Shown here piece by piece: positions 43,876 through 53,121 of a DNA stretch of 64,000 bases; positions within the stretch are counted from its first letter, which is position 1, and every line of letters begins with the position of its first letter. The position numbers and the translations under genes were made by a program. The notes beneath the pieces were generated by a model. That model saw nothing but the letters and a program-made list of their open reading frames with translations, ran no database searches and was not told where the DNA came from. Where the stretch lies: NCBI RefSeq assembly GCF_003665065.1, contig NZ_RCHR01000004.1, forward strand, positions 124,001-188,000, given 5' to 3'. Origin of the DNA: Oceanobacillus piezotolerans. Its GTDB lineage: Bacteria > Bacillota > Bacilli > Bacillales > Amphibacillaceae.

Positions 43876-44363
43876 GCCTCGTCCACTTCCTTCAGCTTGG
43901 CATACTTCGCTAACGTTTGTCTTAAGCTAAGTGCAACCTCTTCTTCTAAGGCAGGGATAGTATGAGATGAACCCATTGTTTCTACTTTGATGGAACGCAT
44001 ATGATATGTTTTCATTATTGGTCCCTGTGTGGTTGTAACCGATTGGATTTTCGTCATCGGAACAATAACCCACTCTTTTCTTAAGATTCCATAACATAGC
44101 TGAAGATACTCCTCATTAAATTGATAGCTCCAGCTTTGATAAAAATAGAAAGGTTCAATAAGCGAGTAAATAGTACCAACAATATTAAACAAGACTAAAC
44201 CAATTAAAATCCAAAAGGCCCATGTTGGCCATGCAAAATAAAAATCGAGCCAAAACAATATCCCAAGCACCACAAATCCCACCATATTCGTAATACTCTC
44301 AGAAATCATTCGTACTTTCGGAAAAGCTGGTGATAAACGGTGTTCCAATACTCTATCACTCAT
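43872..44363 (-). CDS. ydbS: PH-domain membrane protein YdbS
   Basis: 163 residues. Two membrane helices (about residues 28-47 and 49-70) followed by one PH domain (YLQLCYGILRKEWVIVPMTKIQSVTTTQGPIMKTYHMRSIKVET). It corresponds to B. subtilis YdbS and pairs with YdbT. ATG start behind GTGAGGG; a sigma-W promoter begins 37 bases upstream. Its role is in envelope stress defence as judged from the B. subtilis pair. Confidence 0.92.
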   Translation of the reverse strand: MSDRVLEHRLSPAFPKVRMISESITNMVGFVVLGILFWLDFYFAWPTWAFWILIGLVLFNIVGTIYSLIEPFYFYQSWSYQFNEEYLQLCYGILRKEWVIVPMTKIQSVTTTQGPIMKTYHMRSIKVETMGSSHTIPALEEEVALSLRQTLAKYAKLKEVDEA

Positions 44364-44399
44364 AAGTAGTCCCTCACTTTTCTAGTTTCTCTTATTGAT

Positions 44400-44426
44400 T
44401 ACGGGATACCCTCCATTAAAGTTTCA
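44400..44426 (-). promoter_or_regulatory. Sigma-W-type promoter of ydbST
   Basis: On the minus strand TGAAAC (44426-44421), 17 bases and CGTA (44403-44400), a full match to the extracytoplasmic sigma-W consensus. Transcription would begin near 44393. Confidence 0.85.
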
Positions 44427-44823
44427 CCTCCTTCAAAAATAACCTAAGAATGGTGTAAAGTTTGTTACACTTTAAGCACCATATTATAACTCCAGCAAAA
44501 TCTAGCCTCTCTTGCCATTCTAGCGAGGTACCCTTTCTATAGATATTCTTCCGATAGTAAGTAACGACAAAAACCCTAAAAAAATAACAGTTCTTTAAGT
44601 TCCACGATACTCATAAAAATAAAAAGAGAGTTGATGAATCGTTACAAGACGTCAAAAGGAAAGCCAGGGAACTTAGATGTCAGTCGAAGTGAGTAATTAT
44701 TCTTGTTTGGAAACTAAGGGGCTTGGACAAGTTCTCCTCCATTTCTAACACTTTACTATTCTATTCCGTATCTACCTTGAAACTCGGGTGCAAGGAAATA
44801 ATAAAACAGGGAGGAAATCTTTC
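44427..44823. other. Intergenic region upstream of the TerC gene
   Basis: About 400 bases. I looked for a yybP-ykoY manganese riboswitch, which often precedes TerC-family genes, and found none of its conserved text. No other element recognised. Confidence 0.4.
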
Positions 44824-45480
44824 TTGGAACTTATTGAACACATGCTGCAGATATTGCTCATTAATATCCTTCTAAGTGGCGATAATGCCATTGTCATTGC
44901 GATGGCAAGCAGAAATCTGCCTGAGCATTTACAGGCAAGAGCTATTAAATGGGGAACTTTCGGGGCCATTGGATTACGGATTTTATTTGTTTTTCTTATG
45001 ATCCATCTTTTGCAAATGCCCTTTATTCAGTTGATTGGTGGTGTTTTGCTTCTAATTGTGGCTTACAAATTACTTGTGGACAAGCATGAAGCAGATAACA
45101 TTAAGAGCGGTGATTCCCTTCAAGAGGCGGTCACCATTATCATTTTCGCAGATGTTATTATGAGCCTGGATAACGTGCTAGCCATCGCTGCCATTGCAGA
45201 CAGTGATTTGCTTCTAGTTATAGCTGGCATAATCCTTAGTATTCCCATCATCCTGACCGCTAGCGAACTTATCTTAAAGCTAATACAAAAATATCCAATT
45301 ATCATTTATGTTGGTTCTGCCCTGCTCGCATGGACTGCAGGTGAGATGATGTTAAAAGATAGACGATTCATCGAATTATTCGAAATGCAGCATCAGTCCG
45401 AGCTGCCATTCTTAATTGGATTGACAGTATTAATCTTGATTGTTGGAAGGTTAAAGCGGAGACAGGATGGAAGATATTAA
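44824..45480 (+). CDS. TerC-family membrane protein, YjbE-like
   Basis: 218 residues from the TTG at 44824 (GGGAGG nine bases upstream); a longer frame from 44788 runs through that site. Seven membrane helices, with the two TerC acidic motifs NILLSGDNAIVIAMASRNLP near the start and DVIMSLDNVLAIAAIADSD near residue 115. The family exports manganese or other cations; B. subtilis YjbE, YkoY and YceF are relatives. The substrate is inferred as Mn. Confidence 0.88.
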   Translation: MELIEHMLQILLINILLSGDNAIVIAMASRNLPEHLQARAIKWGTFGAIGLRILFVFLMIHLLQMPFIQLIGGVLLLIVAYKLLVDKHEADNIKSGDSLQEAVTIIIFADVIMSLDNVLAIAAIADSDLLLVIAGIILSIPIILTASELILKLIQKYPIIIYVGSALLAWTAGEMMLKDRRFIELFEMQHQSELPFLIGLTVLILIVGRLKRRQDGRY

Positions 45481-45877
45481 GAAATCGATGACATTGGCTA
45501 AGTATAGATTGTCATAGTGGTAAACATGTTCTCTGATTCACCTCCTCTTTAGACATGGAATGAATCTTTTCCATACTTTTATAAATCCTCTAATCCTAGT
45601 CGTTAAATTTGCATTCGAGTGTCGTAAAACAAGAGGCTAGAATATATAAAATATACGTATGCTTATTGAATTCTTACTTAAACAATCCTTGTCCTAGGGG
45701 AAAACTTGGGCCGTGAAAGCGAAGTAGATTTCCTTAGTCGTGTGTCTCCGCTAGCCCAAAGTTGAACTTTTCTTTGATGTCTTCTTTAACTAATCAGTTT
45801 TCACATTTTATCGTCCTTAAATGGACAAGCCGTGCATATAATGTCAGCAGTACACGTTCGTTACAGGGGGAAAAAAT
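45481..45877. other. Intergenic region with imperfect hairpin element
   Basis: 397 bases without a gene. AACTTGGGC (45703-45711) and GCCCAAAGTT (45754-45763) pair with one bulge around a GC-richer middle (GTGAAAGCGAAGTAG...CTCCGC). It has the look of a dispersed intergenic hairpin element, but no second copy was seen in this window. Confidence 0.4.
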
Positions 45878-46150
45878 ATGTTTACTCTTTTAGAAAAAGC
45901 TGTGATTGGTATGGCCCTATTACGATTGCTTTCAGGAACAGTTGAAATATTCGCCGCTTATTTAATGATTAAATTTAATGAAGTGGACAAAGCACTCATT
46001 ATTAACAGTTCTCTTGCCTTTTTTGGACCTTTGATCCTTATCCTAACCACAACCATTGGACTGGTGGGCCTCTCTGATAAATTGTCATTTGGAAAATTCT
46101 TTTGGATTTTTCTTGGAGTAGCCTTAATTATTTATGGAATCAAGAAATGA
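45878..46150 (+). CDS. yqhV: DUF2619 membrane protein YqhV
   Basis: 90 residues with three membrane helices. EKAVIGMALLRLLSGTVEIFAAYLMIKFNEVDKALIINSSLAFFGPLILI and GLVGLSDKLSFGKFFWI follow B. subtilis YqhV, normally located just upstream of the spoIIIA operon. No spoIIIA gene is next to it here. ATG start behind GGGGG. Its last 27 bases overlap the end of ssuB on the other strand. Confidence 0.88.
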   Translation: MFTLLEKAVIGMALLRLLSGTVEIFAAYLMIKFNEVDKALIINSSLAFFGPLILILTTTIGLVGLSDKLSFGKFFWIFLGVALIIYGIKK

Positions 46151-46924
46151 TTGTGTTTCCTGGTTTAAAATCATGCTGTAATTTTTCTTGCTCTTACGGT
46201 TCATGATACGGTCTAATATTTCTTCCACATACATGGAAAAAGCCGGATTGGTACGCTGACGAGGTCTTGGCAACGGGATGGGCTGGTTTAAATATATTTT
46301 CCCGTGGTCAATTAATACGACGCGATCAGAAATTGCTACCGCCTCCTCCACATCATGTGTCACGAGAATCGCTGTAAATTTGCGCTGCTTCCATAATGAT
46401 TCGATTAATCCCTGCATCTCTAAACGAGTAAGTGCATCAAGTGCTCCTAGTGGTTCATCCAATAGTAATAGAGAGGGATCATGAACCAATGCCCTCGCCA
46501 ATGCGACCCGTTGTTTTTGTCCACCAGAGAGTTTAGAAGGAAAATCTTGAACACGATCTTTTAATCCAACTTGAGTAAGTGCTTCCATCGCCTTTTGCTT
46601 TGAATTGGCAGGCAAGCCTAAGCAGACATTCTCTAACACACGCTTCCATGGAAGAAGTCGGCCATCTTGAAACATCATTCTCGCTTGATCATTCAATCCT
46701 TCTAACTGAGTCTCATTAAGATTAATTTCCCCTCCATCGCATCCTTCCAATCCGGCAATTAGTCTAAGAAGTGTACTCTTACCGCATCCGCTTTTCCCAA
46801 CTATGGAGACAAATTCACCCTCTTTAATTTTTAGATCTAACCCGTTCAACACATTTCGAGCGTCATAGCTCTTCTTAACCGCTTTAATATGAACGTTGAT
46901 CCCTTTCCCTCCTACCGCTCTCAT
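46124..46924 (-). CDS. ssuB: Aliphatic sulfonate ABC transporter ATP-binding protein
   Basis: 266 residues. Walker A GKSGCGKST near residue 43, the Q-loop text MMFQDGRLLPWKRVLENVCLGL typical of SsuB, signature LSGGQKQR, Walker B LLLLDEPLGALDAL and the H-loop VTHDVEEAV are all present. A C-terminal tail of about 25 residues (NRKSKKNYSMILNQETQSFL) is longer than usual. It powers sulfonate import with SsuA and SsuC upstream. ATG start behind AAAGGAGG. Confidence 0.93.
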   Translation of the reverse strand: MRAVGGKGINVHIKAVKKSYDARNVLNGLDLKIKEGEFVSIVGKSGCGKSTLLRLIAGLEGCDGGEINLNETQLEGLNDQARMMFQDGRLLPWKRVLENVCLGLPANSKQKAMEALTQVGLKDRVQDFPSKLSGGQKQRVALARALVHDPSLLLLDEPLGALDALTRLEMQGLIESLWKQRKFTAILVTHDVEEAVAISDRVVLIDHGKIYLNQPIPLPRPRQRTNPAFSMYVEEILDRIMNRKSKKNYSMILNQETQSFLDSINN

Positions 46925-46985
46925 TTAATTTCCTCCTTTACATCTCCTGTTTCTGTTCCAGTGATTTCATACCAATCAACCTTAA

Positions 46986-47756
46986 CTAACTATTCCATTT
47001 TAATAACTTTCTCTCAAAATACCTGGCTATTACATCAGACAGCTTCCCAAACAGTGCATAAATAACAATACTTAATACAATGACATCCATTTGCATAAAT
47101 TCTCTCGCATTCATTGCCATATAGCCGATGCCCGACTGTGCAGAAATCGTTTCTGCAACAATGAGTGTCAACCACATAACTCCTAATGAAAATCGAATTC
47201 CCACTAATATAGATGACATCGCACCAGGTAAAATCACATGCCAAAATAATGCTTTACCTTTCAATCCATAGGCTTTACCCATTTCAATTAAGTTCTTTTC
47301 AACTGATTTAATCCCATGATATGTGTTGATATAGACAGGAAATAAAACCCCTAGCGCTACTAGAAAAATTTTGGATGTTTCTCCAATTCCAAACCATAAT
47401 ATGACAAGGGGAATCAATGCTAAATGTGGAATATTACGCAACATTTGAATCGATGTATCAAAAAACAGGTCAGCAAAGCGAAAAATTCCGTTAAAGAGGC
47501 CGAATAGAAACCCAATGACACCCCCAATTAAAAACCCTACTAACGCTCTGCTTAAACTAATGGAAATATGATCATATAGTTCCCCAGTAACCATCAGTCC
47601 GACAGCAGCTTCCACAATCTGTGATGGGGCAGGCAGTATTCTTTCAGGTATGGCCCCTGTCCAGGAAAGGATTTGCCATCCAATGATTAGTAAGAGAGGG
47701 ATAAACCATGGCAACAATGTTTCAAGTGAACCTTTTCCCTTTACGCTCCATTTCAT
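46986..47756 (-). CDS. ssuC: Aliphatic sulfonate ABC transporter permease
   Basis: 256 residues with six membrane helices and the binding-protein-dependent permease signature (EMGKAYGLKGKALFWHVILPGAMSSILVGIRFSLGVMWLTLIVAE, EAA-type loop). Highest similarity in pattern to SsuC/TauC. ATG start with AAGAGG upstream, 16 bases after ssuA. It forms the membrane channel of the importer. Confidence 0.93.
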   Translation of the reverse strand: MKWSVKGKGSLETLLPWFIPLLLIIGWQILSWTGAIPERILPAPSQIVEAAVGLMVTGELYDHISISLSRALVGFLIGGVIGFLFGLFNGIFRFADLFFDTSIQMLRNIPHLALIPLVILWFGIGETSKIFLVALGVLFPVYINTYHGIKSVEKNLIEMGKAYGLKGKALFWHVILPGAMSSILVGIRFSLGVMWLTLIVAETISAQSGIGYMAMNAREFMQMDVIVLSIVIYALFGKLSDVIARYFERKLLKWNS

Positions 47757-47772
47757 ATGAAGTACCTCTTTC

Positions 47773-48735
47773 CTATTTTTCTAACATGACTTCCTTTACA
47801 TCCAGTTCTTTCGGTATGATTTCCAATTGGTAAAATACATCAGCAATTTCCTGTTGTTCGTTTATAATCTCTTCCGTTATCTCTTCTATCCCATAAACAC
47901 GTCGTTTCACTGATTTTTCAATCGAGGCTTCGTCAATATTTAGTATCGGGCTTAACATGTCGACGAGTTCCTCATGATGTGAATTAGCCCAGTCTGAAGA
48001 ATTTTCAATTTCTTCCAAAATAATGTCTACCATATCAGGATGGTTCTCTGCAAAATCAATTGTCGCAACAAAGAAATCCCTGTCTGTCGTTAATCCTTCG
48101 CCGCTGACAAGCAGTTTCCCATCTGAATGCAGCTCTGTGGAAGCTGTAAATGGATCCCACACTGCCATGGCATCAATCGTACCTTGTTCAAATGCAACTC
48201 TTGCATCACCCGGAGTGAGAAATGCAGGTTCAATATCCGTATAGTGAAGACCAGCTTTCTCCAAGGCTTTCACAATTAAATAATGAGAACTGGATCCTTT
48301 TGAAAAACCTACCGTCTTATTTTTTAAGTCTTTTAATTCCTTTATATCCGAATCGTTTGGAACCAGGATGCCGCTCCCTTCATATTTCGAGAACCCGACT
48401 CCCACATAAGTAAAAGGCGTATCCGCTGCTTGAGCAAATATTGGTGGTGTATTCCCTGTCCTGCCAAAATCAATGCTTCCTGCGTTCAATGCTTCCACTA
48501 ATAATGGACCAGCCTGAAATTCTTTCCATTCTACAGAATAGCCCAGCGATTCCATTCGTTCATCCAACGTACCAAGCGATTTCAAGATGACTAATGGTCC
48601 ATTTTTCTGATATCCAATTGTGATAACTTTCTCCTCCTGAGAATCAGATGAAACAGCACTACTATTCATATTGCAACCAGTGACAAAAACGACTGTCATG
48701 AATAGTGCAAGAAGTAATCCAAGTTTCTTATACAT
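47773..48735 (-). CDS. ssuA: Aliphatic sulfonate-binding lipoprotein
   Basis: 320 residues. Signal sequence with lipobox VTGC (Cys at residue 21), then TIGYQKNGPLVILKSLGTLDERM, VEALNAGSIDFGRTGNTPPIFAQA and GDARVAFEQGTIDAMAVWDPF, the standard SsuA pattern. It captures alkanesulfonates outside the cell. First gene of ssuA-ssuC-ssuB; the monooxygenase ssuD, normally part of the operon, is missing here. ATG start behind GGGAGG. Confidence 0.93.
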   Translation of the reverse strand: MYKKLGLLLALFMTVVFVTGCNMNSSAVSSDSQEEKVITIGYQKNGPLVILKSLGTLDERMESLGYSVEWKEFQAGPLLVEALNAGSIDFGRTGNTPPIFAQAADTPFTYVGVGFSKYEGSGILVPNDSDIKELKDLKNKTVGFSKGSSSHYLIVKALEKAGLHYTDIEPAFLTPGDARVAFEQGTIDAMAVWDPFTASTELHSDGKLLVSGEGLTTDRDFFVATIDFAENHPDMVDIILEEIENSSDWANSHHEELVDMLSPILNIDEASIEKSVKRRVYGIEEITEEIINEQQEIADVFYQLEIIPKELDVKEVMLEK

Positions 48736-48886
48736 GTTGTAATCCTCCCTGTTGGTTTGTTTTTACCCCTGATGTTAGCCTATGTATGAATGAAGCTCAG
48801 GTTCCTGTCCTAGATTAATTTGTTATTTATTTTGGAATAAACTCTTGTTTATCAGGAAAACTAAACAGGCAATAAGGAGGGATTTT

Positions 48887-49390
48887 ATGGGCAATTTAAA
48901 TCAAAAACAACAACAAGAGGAACCTTTTCATTCTGGTGAGGTTTATCATCTTTGGTCTTATTTGTTTCAAATAAAAGGGATTTTAGTGACCATGCAAGTG
49001 CTTATTAACCACACCGGTGACCATGATTTAAGAACATTATTAGAAGATCTGATGGAGAGCTGCTTCACTCAGGAGGAACAGCAAGTCGAGGCTATTTTAA
49101 AAGAGGCAGGTATTCGTTTGCCTCCCGCTCCACCCGATAGGCCAAATGTGAATGTAGAAGATATTCCGGCAGGTGCACGCTTTAATGACCCAGAAATATT
49201 TGTGCTTGTTCAGAAGGAGTTAATGACAGGGAGAGTGCTTTGCAGCTATATTAATGGCCTTTCTATTCATGGGGATATTCGGTCTCTATTTAGTGAGTTT
49301 CAATCCCAAAGAGAAGAATATGAACAAAAATTATTAGATATAGCAAAACAAAAAGGCTGGATTGTTTCACCACCTATTAACGTAAAATAG
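48887..49390 (+). CDS. DUF3231-like protein, single-domain form
   Basis: 167 residues from the ATG at 48887 (AAGGAGGG upstream; the frame open to 48845 has no site). The four-helix pattern [55 protein letters not shown], then [20 protein letters not shown] and a last helix ending WIVSPP resembles one half of the DUF3231 proteins, which usually carry two such units and are related in fold to CotF-like coat proteins. The role is unknown. It is followed after 16 bases by an MFS gene. Confidence 0.72.
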   Translation: MGNLNQKQQQEEPFHSGEVYHLWSYLFQIKGILVTMQVLINHTGDHDLRTLLEDLMESCFTQEEQQVEAILKEAGIRLPPAPPDRPNVNVEDIPAGARFNDPEIFVLVQKELMTGRVLCSYINGLSIHGDIRSLFSEFQSQREEYEQKLLDIAKQKGWIVSPPINVK

Positions 49391-49406
49391 AGAGGAGTGT
49401 ACAGCT

Positions 49407-50645
49407 GTGAAAAAGAAAAACAAAGGGATGATTATTGCTGCAATTGGGTCCATCCCGCTTATGATGACACTGGGAAATTCTATGTTAATTCCCATTTTGC
49501 CAAAGATGAAATCTTCTCTAGATCTTTCCCAATTTCAAGTAAGTATGACGATTACGGTATTTTCTATAGCAGCTGCTATTTTCATCCCAATTGTAGGCTA
49601 CCTTTCTGACCGTTTTTCACGTAAGATAGTCATCATTCCTTCTTTATTATTATTTGGTGCTGGAGCATTACTCGCTGGATTAGGTGCTGCATTTTTCTCC
49701 AACTCTTATGTTTGGATTATTATTGGAAGGATTTTGCAGGGAATTGGTGCTGCTGGTACAGCTCCCATTGCGATGGCGTTGATTGGAGACTTATTTAAAG
49801 GAGGGGAACAAAGCAGAGTTCTTGGGATTTTCGAAGCTTCTAATGGGTTGGGGAAAGTATTATCCCCTATCCTTGGTTCTTTACTCGCGTTAATTGTTTG
49901 GTATGCTGCTTTCTTTTCATTTCCGATCATTAGTCTTATTTCTGTAATCTTGGTTTGGATTTTTGTGAAAGAAAAAGACAACCGTCAAGCACCTCCACCA
50001 TTTCGGAAATATGTAAAGGGCCTCTTAAGTGTCTTTAAACATGAAGGGAGATGGCTATTTACTGTCTATTTAGCTGGAGGAGTCTGTCTCTTTACCCTCT
50101 TTGGAATTCTCTTTTACTTGTCAGACGTACTAGAGACAAAATATAACATAAATGGTGTGCCTAAAGGTCTCATTCTCGCTATTCCATTATTAGTCATGGT
50201 AACTACTTCTTATATTACTGGAAGTAGAATAGGAAAGAACTTAGAGAAAATGAAAAGGTTGTCTTTAATCGGATTGGCATTTATGACCATATCGTATAGT
50301 TCTCTAGTTTTATTCGAAAAACTGATTCCTTTTTTGATTGTCCTGGCTTTAAGCAGTGTAGGTGCAGGGCTTGTTTTACCATGTGTGAATAGTTTAATCA
50401 CTGGTTCTGTAAGCAAGGAACGCAGAGGTTTCGTTTCCTCTTTGTATGGGTCTGTCCGCTTTATTGGTGTAGCATTAGGTCCACCTATATTTACTCGTTT
50501 AATGGACTGGTCAAGAACCGGAATGTTTTTATCGATTGCATCTTTAACATTTCTTGTTGGTCTCCTCGTATTATTATTACTGCATGTAAAAGGAAAAGAT
50601 GGAAAAAAACATAAGAAAAAGGGAATTCAATACAAGTATCTGTAA
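49407..50645 (+). CDS. MFS multidrug-type exporter
   Basis: 412 residues, twelve membrane helices. [48 protein letters not shown] (motif A) and [24 protein letters not shown] (motif C region) place it with the drug:H+ antiporter group near B. subtilis YitG/YmfD. The C-terminus is very basic ([17 protein letters not shown]). GTG start behind GAGGAG. The natural substrate is unknown. Confidence 0.88.
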   Translation: MKKKNKGMIIAAIGSIPLMMTLGNSMLIPILPKMKSSLDLSQFQVSMTITVFSIAAAIFIPIVGYLSDRFSRKIVIIPSLLLFGAGALLAGLGAAFFSNSYVWIIIGRILQGIGAAGTAPIAMALIGDLFKGGEQSRVLGIFEASNGLGKVLSPILGSLLALIVWYAAFFSFPIISLISVILVWIFVKEKDNRQAPPPFRKYVKGLLSVFKHEGRWLFTVYLAGGVCLFTLFGILFYLSDVLETKYNINGVPKGLILAIPLLVMVTTSYITGSRIGKNLEKMKRLSLIGLAFMTISYSSLVLFEKLIPFLIVLALSSVGAGLVLPCVNSLITGSVSKERRGFVSSLYGSVRFIGVALGPPIFTRLMDWSRTGMFLSIASLTFLVGLLVLLLLHVKGKDGKKHKKKGIQYKYL

Positions 50646-50652
50646 TGATTGT

Positions 50653-51264
50653 TTATGGTTTCTTCCTCCAGTTAAGGCTATAGGATTGTTGAAAGGATAC
50701 CTGGCAAACTAAATCAACCACTACGGTAGAAATCCATTGACTAATAAGGGCAAGAAATATTAATTTCCAGTCAACAATAACTGCTGTGAACATAAAGATA
50801 ATAATATTTATCAGAAATAAAGGCCGTCCAGGCAGAATCTTTCTTCGAGTGGAAATAATCAGGGCTACAACTCCAATTCCACCATTAGAAACACCTTGGC
50901 GCAATAGTAATCCTATTCCAGTTCCTAAAAACACAGAGCCAAAAATAAGATCGTATAATAAATTTCTGTTTGGAATAGAGAATTGTTCAAAAAAAACAAC
51001 AGAAAGTGATGTCATGGTTATGGCAATAACCGTCCAAATGGCAAACCTTTTACCCAAATAATGGATACCTACAAACAGCAATGTAAAATTTACAATCCAA
51101 AGTGCTTGTCCCATTCCAATATTAAACCAATGATTTAACAATACCGTTATGCCGCCAGCACCACCTGAAGGAATGGAATGAGGAAATAAAAACAGCCCCA
51201 TTCCAAGTCCTTGAATAGCCCCTCCTGCCATAACTAGTCCATATTTTATTAGAATTTGCTTCAA
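50653..51264 (-). CDS. YitT-family membrane protein without DUF2179
   Basis: 203 residues with five or six membrane helices: KYGLVMAGGAIQGLGMGLFLFPHSIPSGGAGGITVLLNHWFNI and FGSVFLGTGIGLLLRQGVSNGGIGVVALI follow the YitT membrane domain. The usual C-terminal DUF2179 cytosolic domain is absent; the chain ends in a short basic tail. TTG start behind GGGGGAA. It ends seven bases from the convergent MFS gene. Confidence 0.82.
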   Translation of the reverse strand: MKQILIKYGLVMAGGAIQGLGMGLFLFPHSIPSGGAGGITVLLNHWFNIGMGQALWIVNFTLLFVGIHYLGKRFAIWTVIAITMTSLSVVFFEQFSIPNRNLLYDLIFGSVFLGTGIGLLLRQGVSNGGIGVVALIISTRRKILPGRPLFLINIIIFMFTAVIVDWKLIFLALISQWISTVVVDLVCQVSFQQSYSLNWRKKP

Positions 51265-51428
51265 ATTAGTTCCCCCTCAAGTGGAACGGATTTCTTTCAG
51301 TGTATGCTATCTTATCTTATTCAAAGGGAATCCTAATCATGATTCTTTTTCGCCTTCAGACACTTTAAAGGAACGGAACTCATAAAAGAAGCAATCCACC
51401 TAATATATTTAGGAGAATTGCTTCTATA

Positions 51429-52901
51429 TTATTTCAAGGCGATACAAATATTTTTCGCTTCTGTAAAGAATTCCATACTATGATGTCCGCCTTCTCTTCC
51501 TATACCACTCTTTTTAAACCCGCCAAACGGTGCACGAAGATCGCGAACAAACCAGCAGTTCACCCAAATAGTACCCGCTCGAACATGATGGGAAATACGA
51601 TGTGCTCTTTGCAGATTCTCGGTCCAGACAACTCCATTTAATCCATAGTCCGTATCATTTGCAATTTGAAGTGCCTCTTCTTCTGTATCAAATGGAATCA
51701 GTGTCACCACCGGTCCAAAAATTTCTTCCTGACAGATTCGTGATTTTGGATTATTACTGATGTATACCGTGGGTTCAAGATAGAAACCTTTATATAAATA
51801 CTCAGGAAGTTCTGGACGTTTACCACCGCAAACAAGCTCTGCCCCTTCCTCTTTCGCAATCTCTAGATAGCTTGTTACTTTATTATAGTGATCCTCACTT
51901 ACTAATGGCCCCATATCTGTCCCTTTTTCCTGTGGATCTCCCACTTTTAGTGCCATAGCAGCTTCCTTAAATTTCTCAAGGAACTCATTAAAGATAGATC
52001 GTTGCACAAGAATTCTAGAACCAGCAAGACAAACTTGGCCAGAGTTCATGAACGCTGCACGAATGGAGCCCGGAACAGCCTTTTCAAGGTCAGCATCTTC
52101 AAATATAATGTTTGCTGCTTTCCCACCCAATTCAAAAGATACTTTTTTCAATGTGTCTGCACCGCTCTTTAGAATTCTTTTACCGGTAGCCGTCGAACCT
52201 GTGAAAGAAATTAAGTCCACTTCTGGATGTGTTGACAGTGCATTCCCTACAACACTGCCTTGACCTTGAACAACGTTTACCACTCCATCAGGAATTCCCG
52301 CCTCTTTCGCAATTTCACCAAGTAAGGAAACTGATAAAGGCGTATTTTCAGCTGGTTTAATAACAGCTGTATTCCCTCCTGCAAGACAAGGTCCTAGTTT
52401 CCACGTGGTTAACATAAATGGAACATTCCATGGTGTAATTAATGCAGCAACACCTACTGGTTCATATCTTGTGTAGTTGATATATTCTTCCCCCATTGGA
52501 TAGGTTTCTCCACCTTGTTTTTCCACAAAGTCTGCAAAGAACCGAATATTATGTGCTGCACGTGCCACCTCATGACCTACAGTTGCTTCGTAGGGTTTAC
52601 CTACATCCATTGCATCGTAACGCGCAATTTCTTCTTTTCTTTCTAAAATGATATCTGCCATTTTTCTCAGTTTGGCAGCACGTTCCTGTACAGTCATCCT
52701 TCTCCAAGGTCCATTTTCAAATGCATCTCTTGCGACTCTACATGCACGGTCCACATCCTCTTCTGTTGCTTCACTAACACGTGCAATAAGTTCTTGTGTG
52801 GCTGGATTCATTACATCAAATGTGTTCTTATTACTAGCTGGCACATATTCTCCATTAATATATAGGCCGATTTCTTTTACATCAGTTTTTACACTTGTCA
52901 T
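51429..52901 (-). CDS. dmpC: 2-hydroxymuconic semialdehyde dehydrogenase
   Basis: 490 residues of the aldehyde dehydrogenase family: LITPWNVPF (catalytic Asn), FELGGKAANI (general-base Glu), SGQVCLAGSR (nucleophile Cys). The C-terminal NCWFVRDLRAPFGGFKKSGIGREGG is close to the hydroxymuconic semialdehyde enzymes DmpC/XylG. With a catechol 2,3-dioxygenase and tautomerase nearby it would oxidise the ring-opened semialdehyde to 2-hydroxymuconate using NAD. Last gene of the six-gene lower pathway unit. A betaine-aldehyde or other ALDH role is less likely given context. Confidence 0.92.
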   Translation of the reverse strand: MTSVKTDVKEIGLYINGEYVPASNKNTFDVMNPATQELIARVSEATEEDVDRACRVARDAFENGPWRRMTVQERAAKLRKMADIILERKEEIARYDAMDVGKPYEATVGHEVARAAHNIRFFADFVEKQGGETYPMGEEYINYTRYEPVGVAALITPWNVPFMLTTWKLGPCLAGGNTAVIKPAENTPLSVSLLGEIAKEAGIPDGVVNVVQGQGSVVGNALSTHPEVDLISFTGSTATGKRILKSGADTLKKVSFELGGKAANIIFEDADLEKAVPGSIRAAFMNSGQVCLAGSRILVQRSIFNEFLEKFKEAAMALKVGDPQEKGTDMGPLVSEDHYNKVTSYLEIAKEEGAELVCGGKRPELPEYLYKGFYLEPTVYISNNPKSRICQEEIFGPVVTLIPFDTEEEALQIANDTDYGLNGVVWTENLQRAHRISHHVRAGTIWVNCWFVRDLRAPFGGFKKSGIGREGGHHSMEFFTEAKNICIALK

Positions 52902-52902
52902 G

Positions 52903-53097
52903 TTATTTTCCCCTCCGTTTTTTCACTGATTCCCCAGCAATCCCCCAATGTTCTGGTGGCATTTCATTAATCATGACGCGAACGCTTTCTTTAGGTGCAT
53001 CAAAAACTTCTGAAGCCAAATCTGTTACTTCACGAATAAAACGCTCTTTTGTTTCTGGTGTTCTACCTTCTAAAATATTCACTTGGATAAATGGCAT
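52903..53097 (-). CDS. xylH: 4-oxalocrotonate tautomerase
   Basis: Start at the ATG of 53097 (AGGGGTG upstream), which puts Pro directly after Met, as needed for the N-terminal catalytic proline. 64 residues; counting from Pro1, Arg11 and Arg39 of the active site are present and position 50 is Trp in place of the usual Phe. It converts 2-hydroxymuconate to 2-oxo-3-hexenedioate (4-oxalocrotonate). A longer frame from GTG 53106 would bury Pro1 and is rejected. One base separates it from the dehydrogenase start. Confidence 0.95.
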   Translation of the reverse strand: MPFIQVNILEGRTPETKERFIREVTDLASEVFDAPKESVRVMINEMPPEHWGIAGESVKKRRGK

Positions 53098-53121
53098 ATT
53101 TTTCACCCCTGTACATTTATT

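Noticed and set aside
44427..44823. yybP-ykoY manganese riboswitch before the TerC gene
   Set aside because: The conserved GGGGAGUAG-type text and its partner strand are not present.
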